The notes beneath the pieces were generated by a model. It saw nothing but the letters and a program-made list of their open reading frames with translations, was not told the DNA's origin and did not search any database. The position numbers were made by a program, and so were the translations under genes. Of a DNA stretch of 64,000 nucleotides, positions 12,979 to 23,769 are shown in pieces. Source of the stretch: Azospirillum oryzae (GTDB lineage Bacteria > Pseudomonadota > Alphaproteobacteria > Azospirillales > Azospirillaceae); assembly GCF_008364795.1 (NCBI RefSeq), contig NZ_VTTM01000002.1:650590-714589 (forward strand), written 5' to 3'. Each line of letters begins with the position of its first letter. Position 1 is the stretch's first letter.

Positions 12979-14262
12979 CTACAGATTCTCCCGCAGCCAC
13001 AGGCCGACGCGGCCGAGGAGCCCCGTTGACGCGACCGCCTCTTGGCCGGTCACCATCAGCTCCGTCGGGTTGCGGACGGCATGTAGGAGAAGGCCCGCCA
13101 CGGTCGAGAAGGCCGGTCCGCCATGCGCCTCGTTGAGGCCGGCGATCCGGGTGGGGCGGGCGATGCGGACCTGTTTGTCCAGGATGGGGGCGGCCATGTC
13201 GCGCGTGTTGGGCAGTTGGCTGGCGCCGCCCGTCAGCACCACGCGCCGGCCGACCAGCTTGGAATGGCCCGACTGCTCGATGGCGCTGCGCACCTCTTCG
13301 AAGATCTCTTCCATCCGCGCCTGGATGATGCTGACCAGGAAGGAGCGCGGATGGCTGGCGGTGCCGCTGCCGCTGCGCTCGTCCTCGCCGATCTGCGGCA
13401 CCTCGATCATCTCGCGCTCGTCGGCCGGGTTCACCCGGGCGCTGCCGTAGAGCACCTTCAGCCGTTCGGCATGGGATAGCGGCGTGGTCAGGCCGTGGGC
13501 GATGTCGTTGGTGACGTGGCGTCCGCCGAGCGGCACGAAGCCGGTCCACACCAGATTGCCTTCGGCGAAGATCGAGATGGTGGTGCCGCCGCCGCCGATG
13601 TCGACGCAGGCGGCCCCCATCTCCATCTCGTCCTCCACCAGACAGGCGAGACCGGAGGCGAAGGGGCTGACCACGACGGACTCGATGTTCAGGTGGCAGC
13701 GGGCGACGCAGGCGCCCAGCGTGAGAATTGCGCCCTTGGCCGCCGTGACCACATGCAGCTGGGTCCCCAGCGTATGGCCGCTCATCCCCTTGGGATCGCG
13801 GATGCCGCGGATGCCGTCCAGGGTGAAGCTCAGCGGGATGGTGTGGATCAGCGCCTGATCGGGGCCGGCCTGCAGGGTGCGGGCATGGGCCATGGCGCGG
13901 CGGATGTCGCCCTCCGTCACCTCCTGGCCGGAAACGGGGACGGTGGCGGTGAAGGCGTGGGAGCGGGGGTTGCCCATCGACAGGTTGACGACGACATCGT
14001 GAACCGTCTCGCCGGCCATCTGTTCGGCGGCATGTACGGCGGCGCCGATCGAGGTCTCCGCCGCCTCCATGTCGATGATGGTCCCGGCGCGGATGCCCGT
14101 GGCGATCTGGTGGCCGACGCCGATCACGCGGAGGGAGCCGGGCTCCTCCATCCGCGCGATGACGCAGCACACCTTCGTCGAGCCGACGTCCAGCGCCGTG
14201 ACGATCCCGCCACGGGCCGGCCGCTTCGGCTTCTTGGCACCGTTGAATCCCATCCCGAACAT
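12979..14262 (-). CDS. ftsA: cell division protein FtsA
   Basis: Actin-like ATPase that tethers FtsZ to the membrane and recruits the divisome. The ATP-binding motifs [13 protein letters not shown] at the start and [11 protein letters not shown] mid-protein are visible, the 1C domain precedes VVNLSMG, and the C terminus [13 protein letters not shown] is the amphipathic membrane-targeting helix. ATG 14262 gives 427 residues; a TTG at 14271 with AGGGAAG just upstream and an ATG at 14253 are alternatives. ftsQ ends 76 bases before it and ftsZ follows after 125 bases, so this is the looser, probably multi-promoter part of the cluster. Confidence 0.97.
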   Translation of the reverse strand: MFGMGFNGAKKPKRPARGGIVTALDVGSTKVCCVIARMEEPGSLRVIGVGHQIATGIRAGTIIDMEAAETSIGAAVHAAEQMAGETVHDVVVNLSMGNPRSHAFTATVPVSGQEVTEGDIRRAMAHARTLQAGPDQALIHTIPLSFTLDGIRGIRDPKGMSGHTLGTQLHVVTAAKGAILTLGACVARCHLNIESVVVSPFASGLACLVEDEMEMGAACVDIGGGGTTISIFAEGNLVWTGFVPLGGRHVTNDIAHGLTTPLSHAERLKVLYGSARVNPADEREMIEVPQIGEDERSGSGTASHPRSFLVSIIQARMEEIFEEVRSAIEQSGHSKLVGRRVVLTGGASQLPNTRDMAAPILDKQVRIARPTRIAGLNEAHGGPAFSTVAGLLLHAVRNPTELMVTGQEAVASTGLLGRVGLWLRENL

Positions 14263-14338
14263 GCCCCCCAAGACTTCCCTTCAACTCTTGTCTGCCGGCG
14301 ATAAGCGCTTCCCCACAAGGGCTTGCCGCCGGCCGGCC

Positions 14339-15301
14339 TTATGATTTCTTGCCGTTCTTCTTCTTCGCATCGTCGTCCCAGCCCGGAAGCTGGGCGGTGG
14401 ATGAGGTCTGGATCGCGGCGCGGTCCTGCAGGCGCATGTCGATGGCGACGATGTCGCGGTCCAGCACCCGGCTGGCCGTCTGCATCTGCTCCAGCTGGCG
14501 CAGGGCGCGGCGCATGTCGGCGGTGCCTTCCGGCAGCTTCACCGTCACGCCGTTGCTGAGCTGCAGGTTCCAGCGGCGGTCGCTGATCCAACTGGCCGAG
14601 GACAGCATCGGCGCGATGGTCGGCGCGCTGTCCAGCGCCGACAGCAGGGTGTGGACCTGCTGCGGGGCGTTGGCGCCGATGACCTGCGGCAGCGTCTCGA
14701 TCCGCTGGTTGCCGCGGCGGGCCAGTTCCGCCGCGTCGGCCAGCGGGCGGCCGGCGCGGTCGATGACGGTGAACTGGCGGTCATGCTGCCAGATCGCCAT
14801 CGGCTGGCGTTCGGACAGCTGGACATAGAGGAAGCCGGGCAGCCGCCGCTCGATCGAGGCCGACGACACCCAGGGCAACTCCTCCAGCCGCTGCTTGGCA
14901 TCGGCCAGATCGATCGACAGGATCGGCTCGCCCCGGCGCACGCCCAGCGCGTCGAGCACGGCGTCGCGCTCCGTCTCGCTGCGGCCGACCACCAGGATCT
15001 CCGACAGGCGGAAGCCCATGTTGCCGGTCAGCCGGACGACGCTGTCCTGCGCCGCCTCCAGCGTGTCGGCCAGGGTGCCGCGCTTCCAGGCGGAGCCGGC
15101 GGCGGCGGTCAGGCCCAGCACCGGCACCAGCAGCAGCGCCGCCTTGACGGCGGAGCGGGTCCAGCGCGGCCAGGCGCGGCGCCGCTTGCCTTTCTGCGCC
15201 GACGCGGCCATGGCGCGCGGCGGGGTTGGCATCTCGTCCCGGGCGCGCGCACCGGCTGCGGCGGCGCGGAAATCCGGGTTGGCCATCAGGCGAGCTGACA
15301 T
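14339..15301 (-). CDS. ftsQ: cell division protein FtsQ
   Basis: 320 residues from ATG 15301 (GGAGAA 6 bases upstream), overlapping ddl by 16 bases; ATG 15286 with a TGATG overlap is an alternative. FtsQ is a bitopic divisome protein linking early and late components. A basic cytoplasmic N terminus (KGKRRRAWPRW) precedes one membrane helix at about 52-72 (AALLLVPVLGLTAAAGSAW). The periplasmic part starts with a POTRA domain (SEILVVGRSETERDAVLDAL) and continues as the beta domain ending near 290. A short Lys-rich tail closes the protein. Confidence 0.95.
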   Translation of the reverse strand: MSARLMANPDFRAAAAGARARDEMPTPPRAMAASAQKGKRRRAWPRWTRSAVKAALLLVPVLGLTAAAGSAWKRGTLADTLEAAQDSVVRLTGNMGFRLSEILVVGRSETERDAVLDALGVRRGEPILSIDLADAKQRLEELPWVSSASIERRLPGFLYVQLSERQPMAIWQHDRQFTVIDRAGRPLADAAELARRGNQRIETLPQVIGANAPQQVHTLLSALDSAPTIAPMLSSASWISDRRWNLQLSNGVTVKLPEGTADMRRALRQLEQMQTASRVLDRDIVAIDMRLQDRAAIQTSSTAQLPGWDDDAKKKNGKKS

Positions 15302-16233
15302 GCGGCGTTCTCCACGAGCCAGCCGACCAGCGCGCCGTAGGTGATCCCCACATGCGCGGCCTGTTCGGGCACCAGCGAGAGGGGCGTCATGCCCGGCTGG
15401 TTGTTGATCTCCAGGAAATACAGACCGTCCGTTCCCGGCCGGCTGTCATCCCAGCGGAAGTCGCTGCGCGACACGCCCCGGCAGCCCAGGGTGTGGTGCG
15501 CAAGCACCGCCAGCCGCTTCGCCTCCTCCGCCACCGCCTCGGGGACCGCGGCGGGGATGGTGTGGACGGCGTGGCCGGCGCTGTATTTCGCGGTGTAGTC
15601 GTAGACCTGAGCCTGAAAGACGATCTCGGTCACCGCCAAAGCGCGGTCACCCATGACGCCCACGGTCAGTTCGCGACCGGGGATGAACTCCTCGATCAGC
15701 GCGCGTTCGCCAAAGGTCCACGCATCGCCGACCGGGCTGTTCTGCCCCTCGCGGACCAGGGTTACGCCAACGGTCGAGCCTTCGTCCACAGGCTTGACGA
15801 TATAGGGCGCCGGCATGGGGTGGGTACCGCCGGTGATCTCCCCGCGGGACAGGACCATGCCTTTGGGGGAGCGGATGCCGACGGTGTCCAGCACCCGCTT
15901 GGTCATCGCCTTGTCCATGGCGATGGCGGCGGCCTGGACGCCCGAATGGGTGTAGGGCAGGCCCAGGAACTCCAGCACGCCCTGGATCGTCCCGTCCTCG
16001 CCGCCGCGGCCGTGCAGGGCGTTGAACACCACGTCGGGCCGCGGGTTGGTCAGGGCATGCATCAGCCCGGCCAGGTCGCGCTGAACGTCGACGGCGGTGA
16101 CGCGGTAGCCTTCCTCCTCCAGCGCTTTGGCGACACCGGCGCCGCTGACCAGCGACACCTCGCGCTCGGCCGACCAGCCGCCCATCAGGACGGCGACATG
16201 CTTCTTGTGGGCGTGGAGCAGGGCTTCGGTCAT
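15286..16233 (-). CDS. ddl: D-alanine--D-alanine ligase
   Basis: 315 residues from ATG 16233, sharing ATGA with the murB stop. It joins two D-Ala in an ATP-dependent reaction to make the dipeptide added by MurF. ATP-grasp features are present: [17 protein letters not shown] near the N terminus, [30 protein letters not shown], and the metal-binding [18 protein letters not shown] near the C terminus. It is a DdlB-type enzyme in the standard dcw position before ftsQ. Confidence 0.96.
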   Translation of the reverse strand: MTEALLHAHKKHVAVLMGGWSAEREVSLVSGAGVAKALEEEGYRVTAVDVQRDLAGLMHALTNPRPDVVFNALHGRGGEDGTIQGVLEFLGLPYTHSGVQAAAIAMDKAMTKRVLDTVGIRSPKGMVLSRGEITGGTHPMPAPYIVKPVDEGSTVGVTLVREGQNSPVGDAWTFGERALIEEFIPGRELTVGVMGDRALAVTEIVFQAQVYDYTAKYSAGHAVHTIPAAVPEAVAEEAKRLAVLAHHTLGCRGVSRSDFRWDDSRPGTDGLYFLEINNQPGMTPLSLVPEQAAHVGITYGALVGWLVENAACQLA

Positions 16234-17204
16234 TGGGCGGCTCCTTCGGCGGCGGGAACGCCGATGCGCTTGATTTCCCAGTCCAGCATGACGCCGCTGG
16301 TCTCGAACACGCGGCGGCGGACCTCCTCGCCCAGCGCTTCCAGCTGGGCGGCGGTGGCCGTGCCGTTGTTGATCAGGAAGTTGCAGTGCTTTTCCGACAC
16401 CTGCGCGTCGCCGATGGACAGGCCGCGGCAGCCGGCCCGGTCGATCAGCTCCCAGGCCTTGTGACCTTCTGGATTCTTGAAGGTCGAACCGCCGGTGCGG
16501 GAGCGGACCGGCTGGCTGTCGGCGCGCTTGTCGGAGATCTCGGCCATGCGCCGCGCGATCTCCAGCGGGTTGCCGGGCTCGCCGCGCAGCACCGCGCCGG
16601 TGAAGATGCAGTCTTCCGGCGCCGCGCTGTGGCGGTAGGTGAAGCCCATGCCGGCATGGCTGAACTCCAGCCGCCGGCCGTCGCGCGTCACCGCGGTAGC
16701 GGAGACCAGCACGTCGGCCAGCTCGCGGCCATAGGCGCCGCCATTCATGCGCAGCGCGCCGCCGATGGTGCCGGGGATGCCGGAGAGGAACTCCAGCCCG
16801 GCGATCCCGGCGTCGCGGGCGACCATCGCGACATTCAGGTCGAGCGCCGCCGCACCGGCGGTCAGCGTCATGCCATCTCCGGTTCCGGCCGCCGTGATGT
16901 CGGTGAAACCGCGGCCGAGCCGGATAGTGACGCCCGGCACGCCGCCGTCCCGCACCAGCAGGTTGGAGGCGACGCCGATCACCGTCACCGGCACCTCGGC
17001 CGGCAGGGCAGCCAGGAAGTCGGCAAGGTCGTCCGCGTCGGCCGGACGGAACATCACCTCGGCCGGGCCGCCGACGCGGAACCACGTCACCGGCGCCAGC
17101 GAAGCGTCGGCGGTCAGCCGGCCGCGCACCGCGGGCATGCGTTCGATCAGGTGGCCGTTGGGCAAATGGCCGTCTGCCGGGCTCATGCGGGGGGCCGCCG
17201 TCAT
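16230..17204 (-). CDS. murB: UDP-N-acetylenolpyruvoylglucosamine reductase
   Basis: 324 residues from ATG 17204, which overlaps the murC stop as ATGA. FAD-dependent reduction of UDP-GlcNAc-enolpyruvate to UDP-MurNAc. The FAD fold is seen in [16 protein letters not shown] and [14 protein letters not shown]; the substrate-binding stretch [10 protein letters not shown] follows, and the catalytic serine lies in [26 protein letters not shown] near the C terminus is typical of the shorter type II MurB. Its placement between murC and ddl is the usual alphaproteobacterial arrangement. Confidence 0.96.
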   Translation of the reverse strand: MTAAPRMSPADGHLPNGHLIERMPAVRGRLTADASLAPVTWFRVGGPAEVMFRPADADDLADFLAALPAEVPVTVIGVASNLLVRDGGVPGVTIRLGRGFTDITAAGTGDGMTLTAGAAALDLNVAMVARDAGIAGLEFLSGIPGTIGGALRMNGGAYGRELADVLVSATAVTRDGRRLEFSHAGMGFTYRHSAAPEDCIFTGAVLRGEPGNPLEIARRMAEISDKRADSQPVRSRTGGSTFKNPEGHKAWELIDRAGCRGLSIGDAQVSEKHCNFLINNGTATAAQLEALGEEVRRRVFETSGVMLDWEIKRIGVPAAEGAAQ

Positions 17205-18619
17205 CGCGTGGCGCCGTAGAGCGACGACAGCTCGCCCGGCAGGGCGTTCGCCCACTGGGTGATGTTGCCGGCGCCGAGGCAGACGACGAAGTCGCCGGGC
17301 CGCGCCATCTCGCGCACGACCTGCGCCAGTTCCTGCGGGTTCTGCAGGGCCACGACATGACGGTGGCCGTGCATGCGCAGGCCTTCCACCAGGCTGTCGC
17401 GGCTGACGCCCTCGATCGGCGCCTCACCGGCGGCATAGACGTCGGCGACGATCACGGCGTCGGCGTCGTTGAAGCAGGTGCAGAACTCCTCGAACAGGGC
17501 GGCGAGGCGGGAATAGCGGTGCGGCTGGACCACGGCGATGGTGCGCCCGGTGCCGGCGGTGCGCGCGGCCTTCAGCACCGCGGCGATCTCCACCGGGTGG
17601 TGGCCGTAATCGTCGATGACGGTGATGCCGTTGGCCTCGCCGGTCTTGGTGAAGCGGCGCTTCACGCCCTGGAACTTGGCCATGCTGTCGCGCATCACCA
17701 CGTCGGGCAGCCCCATCTCGTTGCCGACCGCGAAGCAGGCCAGCGAGTTCTGGACGTTGTGCGGCCCGTACATCGGCAGGCGCACGCCGGCGATGGCGCG
17801 GCTCTCGCCGGTGTGGCGGTCGTAGATCAGCACGTCGTACTTGGCGCCGTCCGGACCCAGCTCCACGTTGACCGCGCGGATGTCGGCCTGCGGCGAGAAG
17901 CCGTAGGTGACGATGCGGCGGTCCGACACGCGGGGGATCATCGCCTGCACCTCGGGATGGTCGATGCAGAGCGCGGCGAAGCCGTAGAAGGGGATGTTCT
18001 GGACGAAGCTGTCGAAGGCGGCGCGCGCGTTGTCGAAGGTGCCGTAGAAGTCCAGATGCTCCGGATCCATGTTGGTGACGACGGCGATGCAGGCCGGCAG
18101 CTTCACGAAGGTGCCGTCGCTCTCGTCCGCCTCCACCACCATCCAGTCGCCGGTGCCGAGCCGGGTGTTGGAGCCGTAGGCGTTGATGATGCCGCCGTTG
18201 ATGACGGTGGGATCGAGGTTGGCATGCTCCAGCATATGGCCGACCATCGAGGTGGTCGTGGTCTTGCCATGGGTGCCGCCGATGGCGATGGCCCATTTCA
18301 GCCGCATCAGCTCGCCCAGCATCTCGGCGCGGCGGACCACCGGCACCAAGGCGGCGCGGGCGGCCACCACCTCCGGATTGTCGCGCTTGACGGCGGAGGA
18401 GACGACGACCACGGCGGCCCCGGCGATGTTCTCGCCGCGATGGCCGACGAACACCTTGATGCCCAATTCGCGCAGGCGCTTGACGTTGGCGTTCTCGGCA
18501 AGGTCGGAGCCCTGGACGGTATAGCCCAGGTTCCGCAGCACCTCGGCGATGCCGCTCATGCCGATGCCGCCGATGCCGACGAAGTGGATGGTGCCGATCG
18601 AGAGGGGGAGGGCGCGCAT
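17201..18619 (-). CDS. murC: UDP-N-acetylmuramate--L-alanine ligase
   Basis: 472 residues from ATG 18619. ATP-dependent addition of L-Ala to UDP-MurNAc, the first peptide step of peptidoglycan precursor synthesis. The N-terminal Rossmann motif [17 protein letters not shown] binds the UDP moiety; the P-loop [13 protein letters not shown] and the EADESDGTF and DDYGHHP motifs identify the Mur ligase central and C-terminal domains. It starts 7 bases after the small ORF ending at 18627. Confidence 0.97.
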   Translation of the reverse strand: MRALPLSIGTIHFVGIGGIGMSGIAEVLRNLGYTVQGSDLAENANVKRLRELGIKVFVGHRGENIAGAAVVVVSSAVKRDNPEVVAARAALVPVVRRAEMLGELMRLKWAIAIGGTHGKTTTTSMVGHMLEHANLDPTVINGGIINAYGSNTRLGTGDWMVVEADESDGTFVKLPACIAVVTNMDPEHLDFYGTFDNARAAFDSFVQNIPFYGFAALCIDHPEVQAMIPRVSDRRIVTYGFSPQADIRAVNVELGPDGAKYDVLIYDRHTGESRAIAGVRLPMYGPHNVQNSLACFAVGNEMGLPDVVMRDSMAKFQGVKRRFTKTGEANGITVIDDYGHHPVEIAAVLKAARTAGTGRTIAVVQPHRYSRLAALFEEFCTCFNDADAVIVADVYAAGEAPIEGVSRDSLVEGLRMHGHRHVVALQNPQELAQVVREMARPGDFVVCLGAGNITQWANALPGELSSLYGATR

Positions 18620-18626
18620 GTCAGGC

Positions 18627-18875
18627 TTACTTTCCGCGGCGAAGCATCAGGCGAAGGGTGGCGTCGACCGCCGCATCGGACAGGTCGTCGGGGAGGGGTT
18701 GCGATCCGTGGATCATCGACAGGCGGTCACGCAGGAAGCCGCCTTCGGCAAGGAAGCGCGGCACCAGCGGACAGCCCGGACGGTTGTACCAGCCGCCCTC
18801 GGTCCGCGTCATGTCCGCCGGCCAATCCTGCAGCGGACGGGGAGTCGGTCGGGTCAGAGCCCTGGCTTTGATCAT
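18627..18875 (-). CDS. small uncharacterised protein (82 residues) translationally coupled between murG and murC
   Basis: I do not recognise a family. The ORF starts at ATG 18875, overlapping the murG stop as ATGA, and ends 7 bases before murC, exactly the spacing used throughout this cluster, so it is very probably translated. The product is basic and soluble, with no signal peptide or membrane helix, an N-terminal part with [15 protein letters not shown], a central [11 protein letters not shown] and an acidic [10 protein letters not shown] helix before a basic LRLMLRRGK end. No classical dcw gene sits here. It could be a lineage-specific accessory of MurG or MurC or simply a hitchhiker. Confidence 0.6.
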   Translation of the reverse strand: MIKARALTRPTPRPLQDWPADMTRTEGGWYNRPGCPLVPRFLAEGGFLRDRLSMIHGSQPLPDDLSDAAVDATLRLMLRRGK

Positions 18876-20125
18876 TCCGCGGCCCCCTTGGCGCTGGCGC
18901 CGGCGGCGGACCGCCGGGCGTTGTGGGATTGGTCGTGGTCAGTCAGGTTTGGGTCGGCGTTGTAGGAATTGGTGCGGCCGGCCGGGCCGCCGTCCAGCAT
19001 CGCCAGCACGGCGTCTGCCAGTGAGGTGGCGGCGTCGGCGGTGCCCCAGTCGTGGGCGGCCCGCGCCGATGCTACGAGCGCCTGCGGGTCGGCCAGCAGG
19101 GAGGACAGCCGCCCGGCCAGCGCCTGGGCGGTGAAGGAGGGCTGCGGCACCAGCCAGGCGGCGCCGGCCTCGGCCAGATGGCGGGCGTTGGCGGTCTGGT
19201 GGTCGTCGGTGGCGTGCGGGTAGGGCACCAGGATCGCCGGACGGCCGACGCAGGTCAGTTCGGCGATGGTGGAGGCGCCGGCGCGGGTGACGGCAAGGTG
19301 GCAGGCGGCCAGCCGCTCCGGCACGTCGCGGAAGAAGGTCTGCAACTCCAGCCGGGCGAGGCCCAGCGGCTCCAGTGCGTCGCGGGCGGCTTCCAGGTCT
19401 TCCGGGCGGCATTGCTGCGCCAGATGGATGCGGGCGCGCATCTCCTCCGGCAGCAGGGCGAGTGCCGCCGGGATCACCTCGGAAAAGACGCGGGCGCCCT
19501 GGCTGCCGCCCATCACCAGCAGGCGGATCGGGCCGGTGGCGCCGGGCGCCTCGTAGGGGGAGAGCCGACGGGCGGCGACCGCCGGACGGACGGGGTTGCC
19601 GGTGCGGACGATCTTGGCGCGCTGCGCCTCGCCCAGCTTCTCGATGTCGGAAAAGGCGACGGCGATGCGGCTGGCCCCGGCGACCAGCATCCGGTTGGCA
19701 CGGCCCAGCACGGCGTTCTGTTCGTGCAGCAGGGCCGGCAGCTTCGACTGGATGGCGGCATAGACGGTGGGCACGGACGGGTAGCCGCCGAAGCCGACGA
19801 CCGCGGCGGGATCGAGCCGGCGCATCAGCGCACGCGCCTCCAGCAGGCCCAGCCCCATCTGCAGGGCGGCCTTCAGCTTGCCAACGATGCCGGCGCCGGG
19901 CGAGGCGGCGCGGATGCGGTGGACCGGCACCTCCGGCAGGTTCTCGCCGAAGGCGTGGCCGCGCTTGTCGGTGACCAGAGTCACGGCGCGGCCACGCGAC
20001 AGCAGCTCGCGCGCCAGGGCTTCGGCCGGGAACATGTGTCCGCCGGTGCCGCCCGCCGCCAGCACGATCACCTTGTTGGCGCTCGCGTCGTAGGTCGTCG
20101 CGCCCAAGTCGGTCGGCCTCCTCAT
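18872..20125 (-). CDS. murG: undecaprenyldiphospho-muramoylpentapeptide beta-N-acetylglucosaminyltransferase
   Basis: 417 residues from ATG 20125, overlapping ftsW as ATGA. MurG adds GlcNAc to lipid I, giving lipid II on the inner membrane face. The GT28 N-terminal motif LAAGGTGGHMFPAEALA, the second glycine-rich loop MGGSQGARVFSEVIP and the UDP-GlcNAc-binding stretch TRAGASTIAELTCVGRPAILVP are all present. An extra C-terminal tail of about 40 residues after the usual end is polar and poorly conserved in look, making the protein longer than the E. coli enzyme (355). Confidence 0.96.
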   Translation of the reverse strand: MRRPTDLGATTYDASANKVIVLAAGGTGGHMFPAEALARELLSRGRAVTLVTDKRGHAFGENLPEVPVHRIRAASPGAGIVGKLKAALQMGLGLLEARALMRRLDPAAVVGFGGYPSVPTVYAAIQSKLPALLHEQNAVLGRANRMLVAGASRIAVAFSDIEKLGEAQRAKIVRTGNPVRPAVAARRLSPYEAPGATGPIRLLVMGGSQGARVFSEVIPAALALLPEEMRARIHLAQQCRPEDLEAARDALEPLGLARLELQTFFRDVPERLAACHLAVTRAGASTIAELTCVGRPAILVPYPHATDDHQTANARHLAEAGAAWLVPQPSFTAQALAGRLSSLLADPQALVASARAAHDWGTADAATSLADAVLAMLDGGPAGRTNSYNADPNLTDHDQSHNARRSAAGASAKGAAE

Positions 20126-21243
20126 TCCAGGGGGCCGAAGCGTTTGCGTGTCAAAGCCAGTACCATGCCCATGCCGAACCCGAGAGCGAGCAGCGAGGAG
20201 CCGCCGTATGAGATGAACGGCAGGGTCATGCCCTTGGTCGGCATAAGATGCAAGGACGAACCCATGTTGATCGCCGCCTGAAGCCCGAACTGGATCAGAA
20301 GACCGGCGGCGGCGAGCAGGACGAAGTAGTTGTTGTCGTTGAAGATGCGGGCGAATCCGCGCAGAACGACAAAGGCGAACAGCGTCACCAGGCCTAAGCA
20401 GAAAATCAGCCCCAGTTCTTCCCCGGCGACCGCGAAGATGAAGTCGGCGTGGCTGTCGGGCAGATAGAACTTCACCGTGCCCTGGCCGGGGCCGGTTCCC
20501 ATCAGGCCGCCGTTGGCGAAGGCCTCCAGCGAGCGGTTGACCTGATAATTGTCGCCGGCATGCGGGTCAAGGAAGCGGTCGATGCGGCTGGTGACGTGCG
20601 GCAGCGTGTAATAGGCACCGACCAGCCCGACGACACCCAGCCCGCCGAGCCCCATCACCAGCACGAGGTTCAGCCCGGCCAGGAAGAACTGGGTGAACCA
20701 GACGGCGGAGACGACGAAGGTCATGCCGAGGTCGGGCTGCAGGATCAGCCCAACCATGGTGACGCCGTACAGCACCATCGAGACCAACGCGCCGGGGAAG
20801 CCCGGATTGGTGCGCGACAGCGAGAACAACCAGGCCGCGACCACGGCGAAGGCCGGCTTGATGAACTCGGACGGCTGGATCGACAGGCCGGGAACATGGA
20901 TCCAGCGGCGGGCGCCCTTGATCTCCACGCCGACCACCAGCGTGGCGTAGACCAGCGCCACCGAAATCAGGAACACCCCCAGCGCCACCCGCCGCACGCC
21001 GCGCGGGCTGAGCAGAGAGACGCCGATCATGATGATGATCGCCGGGATCAGCATCATCACGTGACGTTCGACGAAATAGAAGGTGTCCTGGATGCCGATC
21101 CGCTCGGCCACCGGCGGGCTGGCCGCGGTGATCAGGACGGTGCCGAGGAACATCAGCAGGGCGACGGCGCCCAACTGCCAACGGTCGACGGTCCACCACC
21201 AGCGGCCGAAGATCGATTGATCGGTGCGGTCGAAGGTGATCAT
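20122..21243 (-). CDS. ftsW: lipid II polymerase FtsW (SEDS family)
   Basis: 373 residues from ATG 21243 (ATGA overlap with murD). An integral membrane septal peptidoglycan glycosyltransferase of the SEDS family, with about ten membrane helices. Family hallmarks: RRWIHVPGLSIQPSEFIKP, ILQPDLGMTFV, the EELGLIF segment and the C-terminal PFISYGGSSLLA. It works with FtsI, encoded upstream in the same operon. Confidence 0.96.
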   Translation of the reverse strand: MITFDRTDQSIFGRWWWTVDRWQLGAVALLMFLGTVLITAASPPVAERIGIQDTFYFVERHVMMLIPAIIIMIGVSLLSPRGVRRVALGVFLISVALVYATLVVGVEIKGARRWIHVPGLSIQPSEFIKPAFAVVAAWLFSLSRTNPGFPGALVSMVLYGVTMVGLILQPDLGMTFVVSAVWFTQFFLAGLNLVLVMGLGGLGVVGLVGAYYTLPHVTSRIDRFLDPHAGDNYQVNRSLEAFANGGLMGTGPGQGTVKFYLPDSHADFIFAVAGEELGLIFCLGLVTLFAFVVLRGFARIFNDNNYFVLLAAAGLLIQFGLQAAINMGSSLHLMPTKGMTLPFISYGGSSLLALGFGMGMVLALTRKRFGPLE

Positions 21244-22661
21244 GCAACGCCTCCGCTGGTGCCGTCCCCGGTGTTCCCATGCGCGTCGATGATGCCCGCG
21301 ACATAGGCCGCGAAGGCGTCGCCGCGCTTCTCGAAATTGGCGAACTGGTCCCATGAGGCGCAGGCCGGCGACAGCAGAACGCAAGAGCCCTCCAGCCGCT
21401 CCGCCAGCGCCATCCCGGCCGCCTTCGCGGTCGCGACATCCAGCGTTCCGCAGCGGGTATAACCAACGCCCTGCGCATCGAGCCATGCGGCGAATTGTTC
21501 TTGCGCCTCGCCGATCAGGAAGGCGTGGCGCACGCGGCCCATATAGCCCTCCAGCCCGTTCAGCCCGGTGTCCTTGGCCTGTCCGCCGAGGATCCAGTAG
21601 ATCGGGTCGAAGGTCGCCAGCGCCTTTTCCGTGGCGTCGGCATTGGTCGCCTTGCTGTCGTTGACGAAGCGCACGCCGTCGAGCGTGCCGACCAGCTGCT
21701 GACGGTGGGCGAGGCCGGGGAAGGTCGCCATCGCCGCGACGATGGCCGGCACCGGCAGGCCGGCGGCCTTGCAGGTGGCGAAGGCGGCGGCGGCATTCTG
21801 CCAGTTGTGGGCGCCCAGCAGGGTCGGCAGCGCCGACAGCTCAACCACCCGCGCCGCCTCGCCGTCGGTATCGTCGACCAGCCAGCCGTCGGCGGCATAG
21901 ACGCCGCCCGCCACCGGCCCCCGGGCGGAGATCGGCCAGATGCGCTGGTCGCCGGCGGCGACGAGGTCGGCGTGGATCGTCCGGCAATGCTCGTCGTCCA
22001 CCCCGATCACCGCGGTGCGCGGCCAGGTCTGGCGGTGGAAGATCAGCTTTTTCGCGGCGATGTAGCCATCCATCCCGCCATGGCGGGCGAGATGGTCGGG
22101 GGTGATGTTCAGCAGGACCGCGATGTCGAAGGTGATGGAGTGTGTCAGTTCCAGCTGGTAGCTCGACATCTCCAGGACGCAGGTGTTGCCCGATCCGATG
22201 GGGTCGAAGGTCAGCACCGGCGTGCCGAGGTTTCCGCCCACGGCGGCCTTGCGCCCGGCGGCGGCCAGGATGTGGCCGACCAGCGTGGTGGTTGTCGATT
22301 TGCCGTTGGTGCCGGTGATGCCGATGAAGGCGCAGTCGCGCTCCGCCCGGCCCAGCAGTTCGATGTCGCAGATCAGTTCGATCCCCAGCGCGCGGGCACG
22401 CTGGGCCACCGGATGCGGCTTGGGGAAGGTGTGGGGGATGCCGGGCGACCAGACGATGGTGGTCAGGTCCGACAGGTCGGCGGTGGCGAGATCGACGACG
22501 GCGAAACCCTCCGCCTCCGCCGCGGCACGGGAGGCGGGGTTGTCGTCCCACACCCGCACCTCGGCGCCGCTGTCGCGCAGCGCGCGGGCGGTGGCGAGGC
22601 CGGACTTGCCCAGCCCCATCACCGCGACGGGAAGTTCCTGCATATAGAACAGGTCGATCAT
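21240..22661 (-). CDS. murD: UDP-N-acetylmuramoylalanine--D-glutamate ligase
   Basis: 473 residues from ATG 22661, 13 bases after mraY. Adds D-Glu to UDP-MurNAc-L-Ala with ATP. N-terminal Rossmann motif VMGLGKSGLATARAL, P-loop ITGTNGKSTTTTLVG, ITPDHLARHGGMDGY and the C-terminal LLSPACASWDQF, all characteristic of MurD. Confidence 0.97.
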   Translation of the reverse strand: MIDLFYMQELPVAVMGLGKSGLATARALRDSGAEVRVWDDNPASRAAAEAEGFAVVDLATADLSDLTTIVWSPGIPHTFPKPHPVAQRARALGIELICDIELLGRAERDCAFIGITGTNGKSTTTTLVGHILAAAGRKAAVGGNLGTPVLTFDPIGSGNTCVLEMSSYQLELTHSITFDIAVLLNITPDHLARHGGMDGYIAAKKLIFHRQTWPRTAVIGVDDEHCRTIHADLVAAGDQRIWPISARGPVAGGVYAADGWLVDDTDGEAARVVELSALPTLLGAHNWQNAAAAFATCKAAGLPVPAIVAAMATFPGLAHRQQLVGTLDGVRFVNDSKATNADATEKALATFDPIYWILGGQAKDTGLNGLEGYMGRVRHAFLIGEAQEQFAAWLDAQGVGYTRCGTLDVATAKAAGMALAERLEGSCVLLSPACASWDQFANFEKRGDAFAAYVAGIIDAHGNTGDGTSGGVA

Positions 22662-22674
22662 CGCCGGTCCCCCC

Positions 22675-23760
<1,086 letters not shown>

Positions 23761-23769
23761 TTGGGTCCG

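Noticed and set aside
12854..14284. Upstream extension of ftsZ giving a 1120-residue protein
   Set aside because: The extension runs through ftsA in another frame and has no family features; FtsZ starts at 12853 with a good ribosome site.
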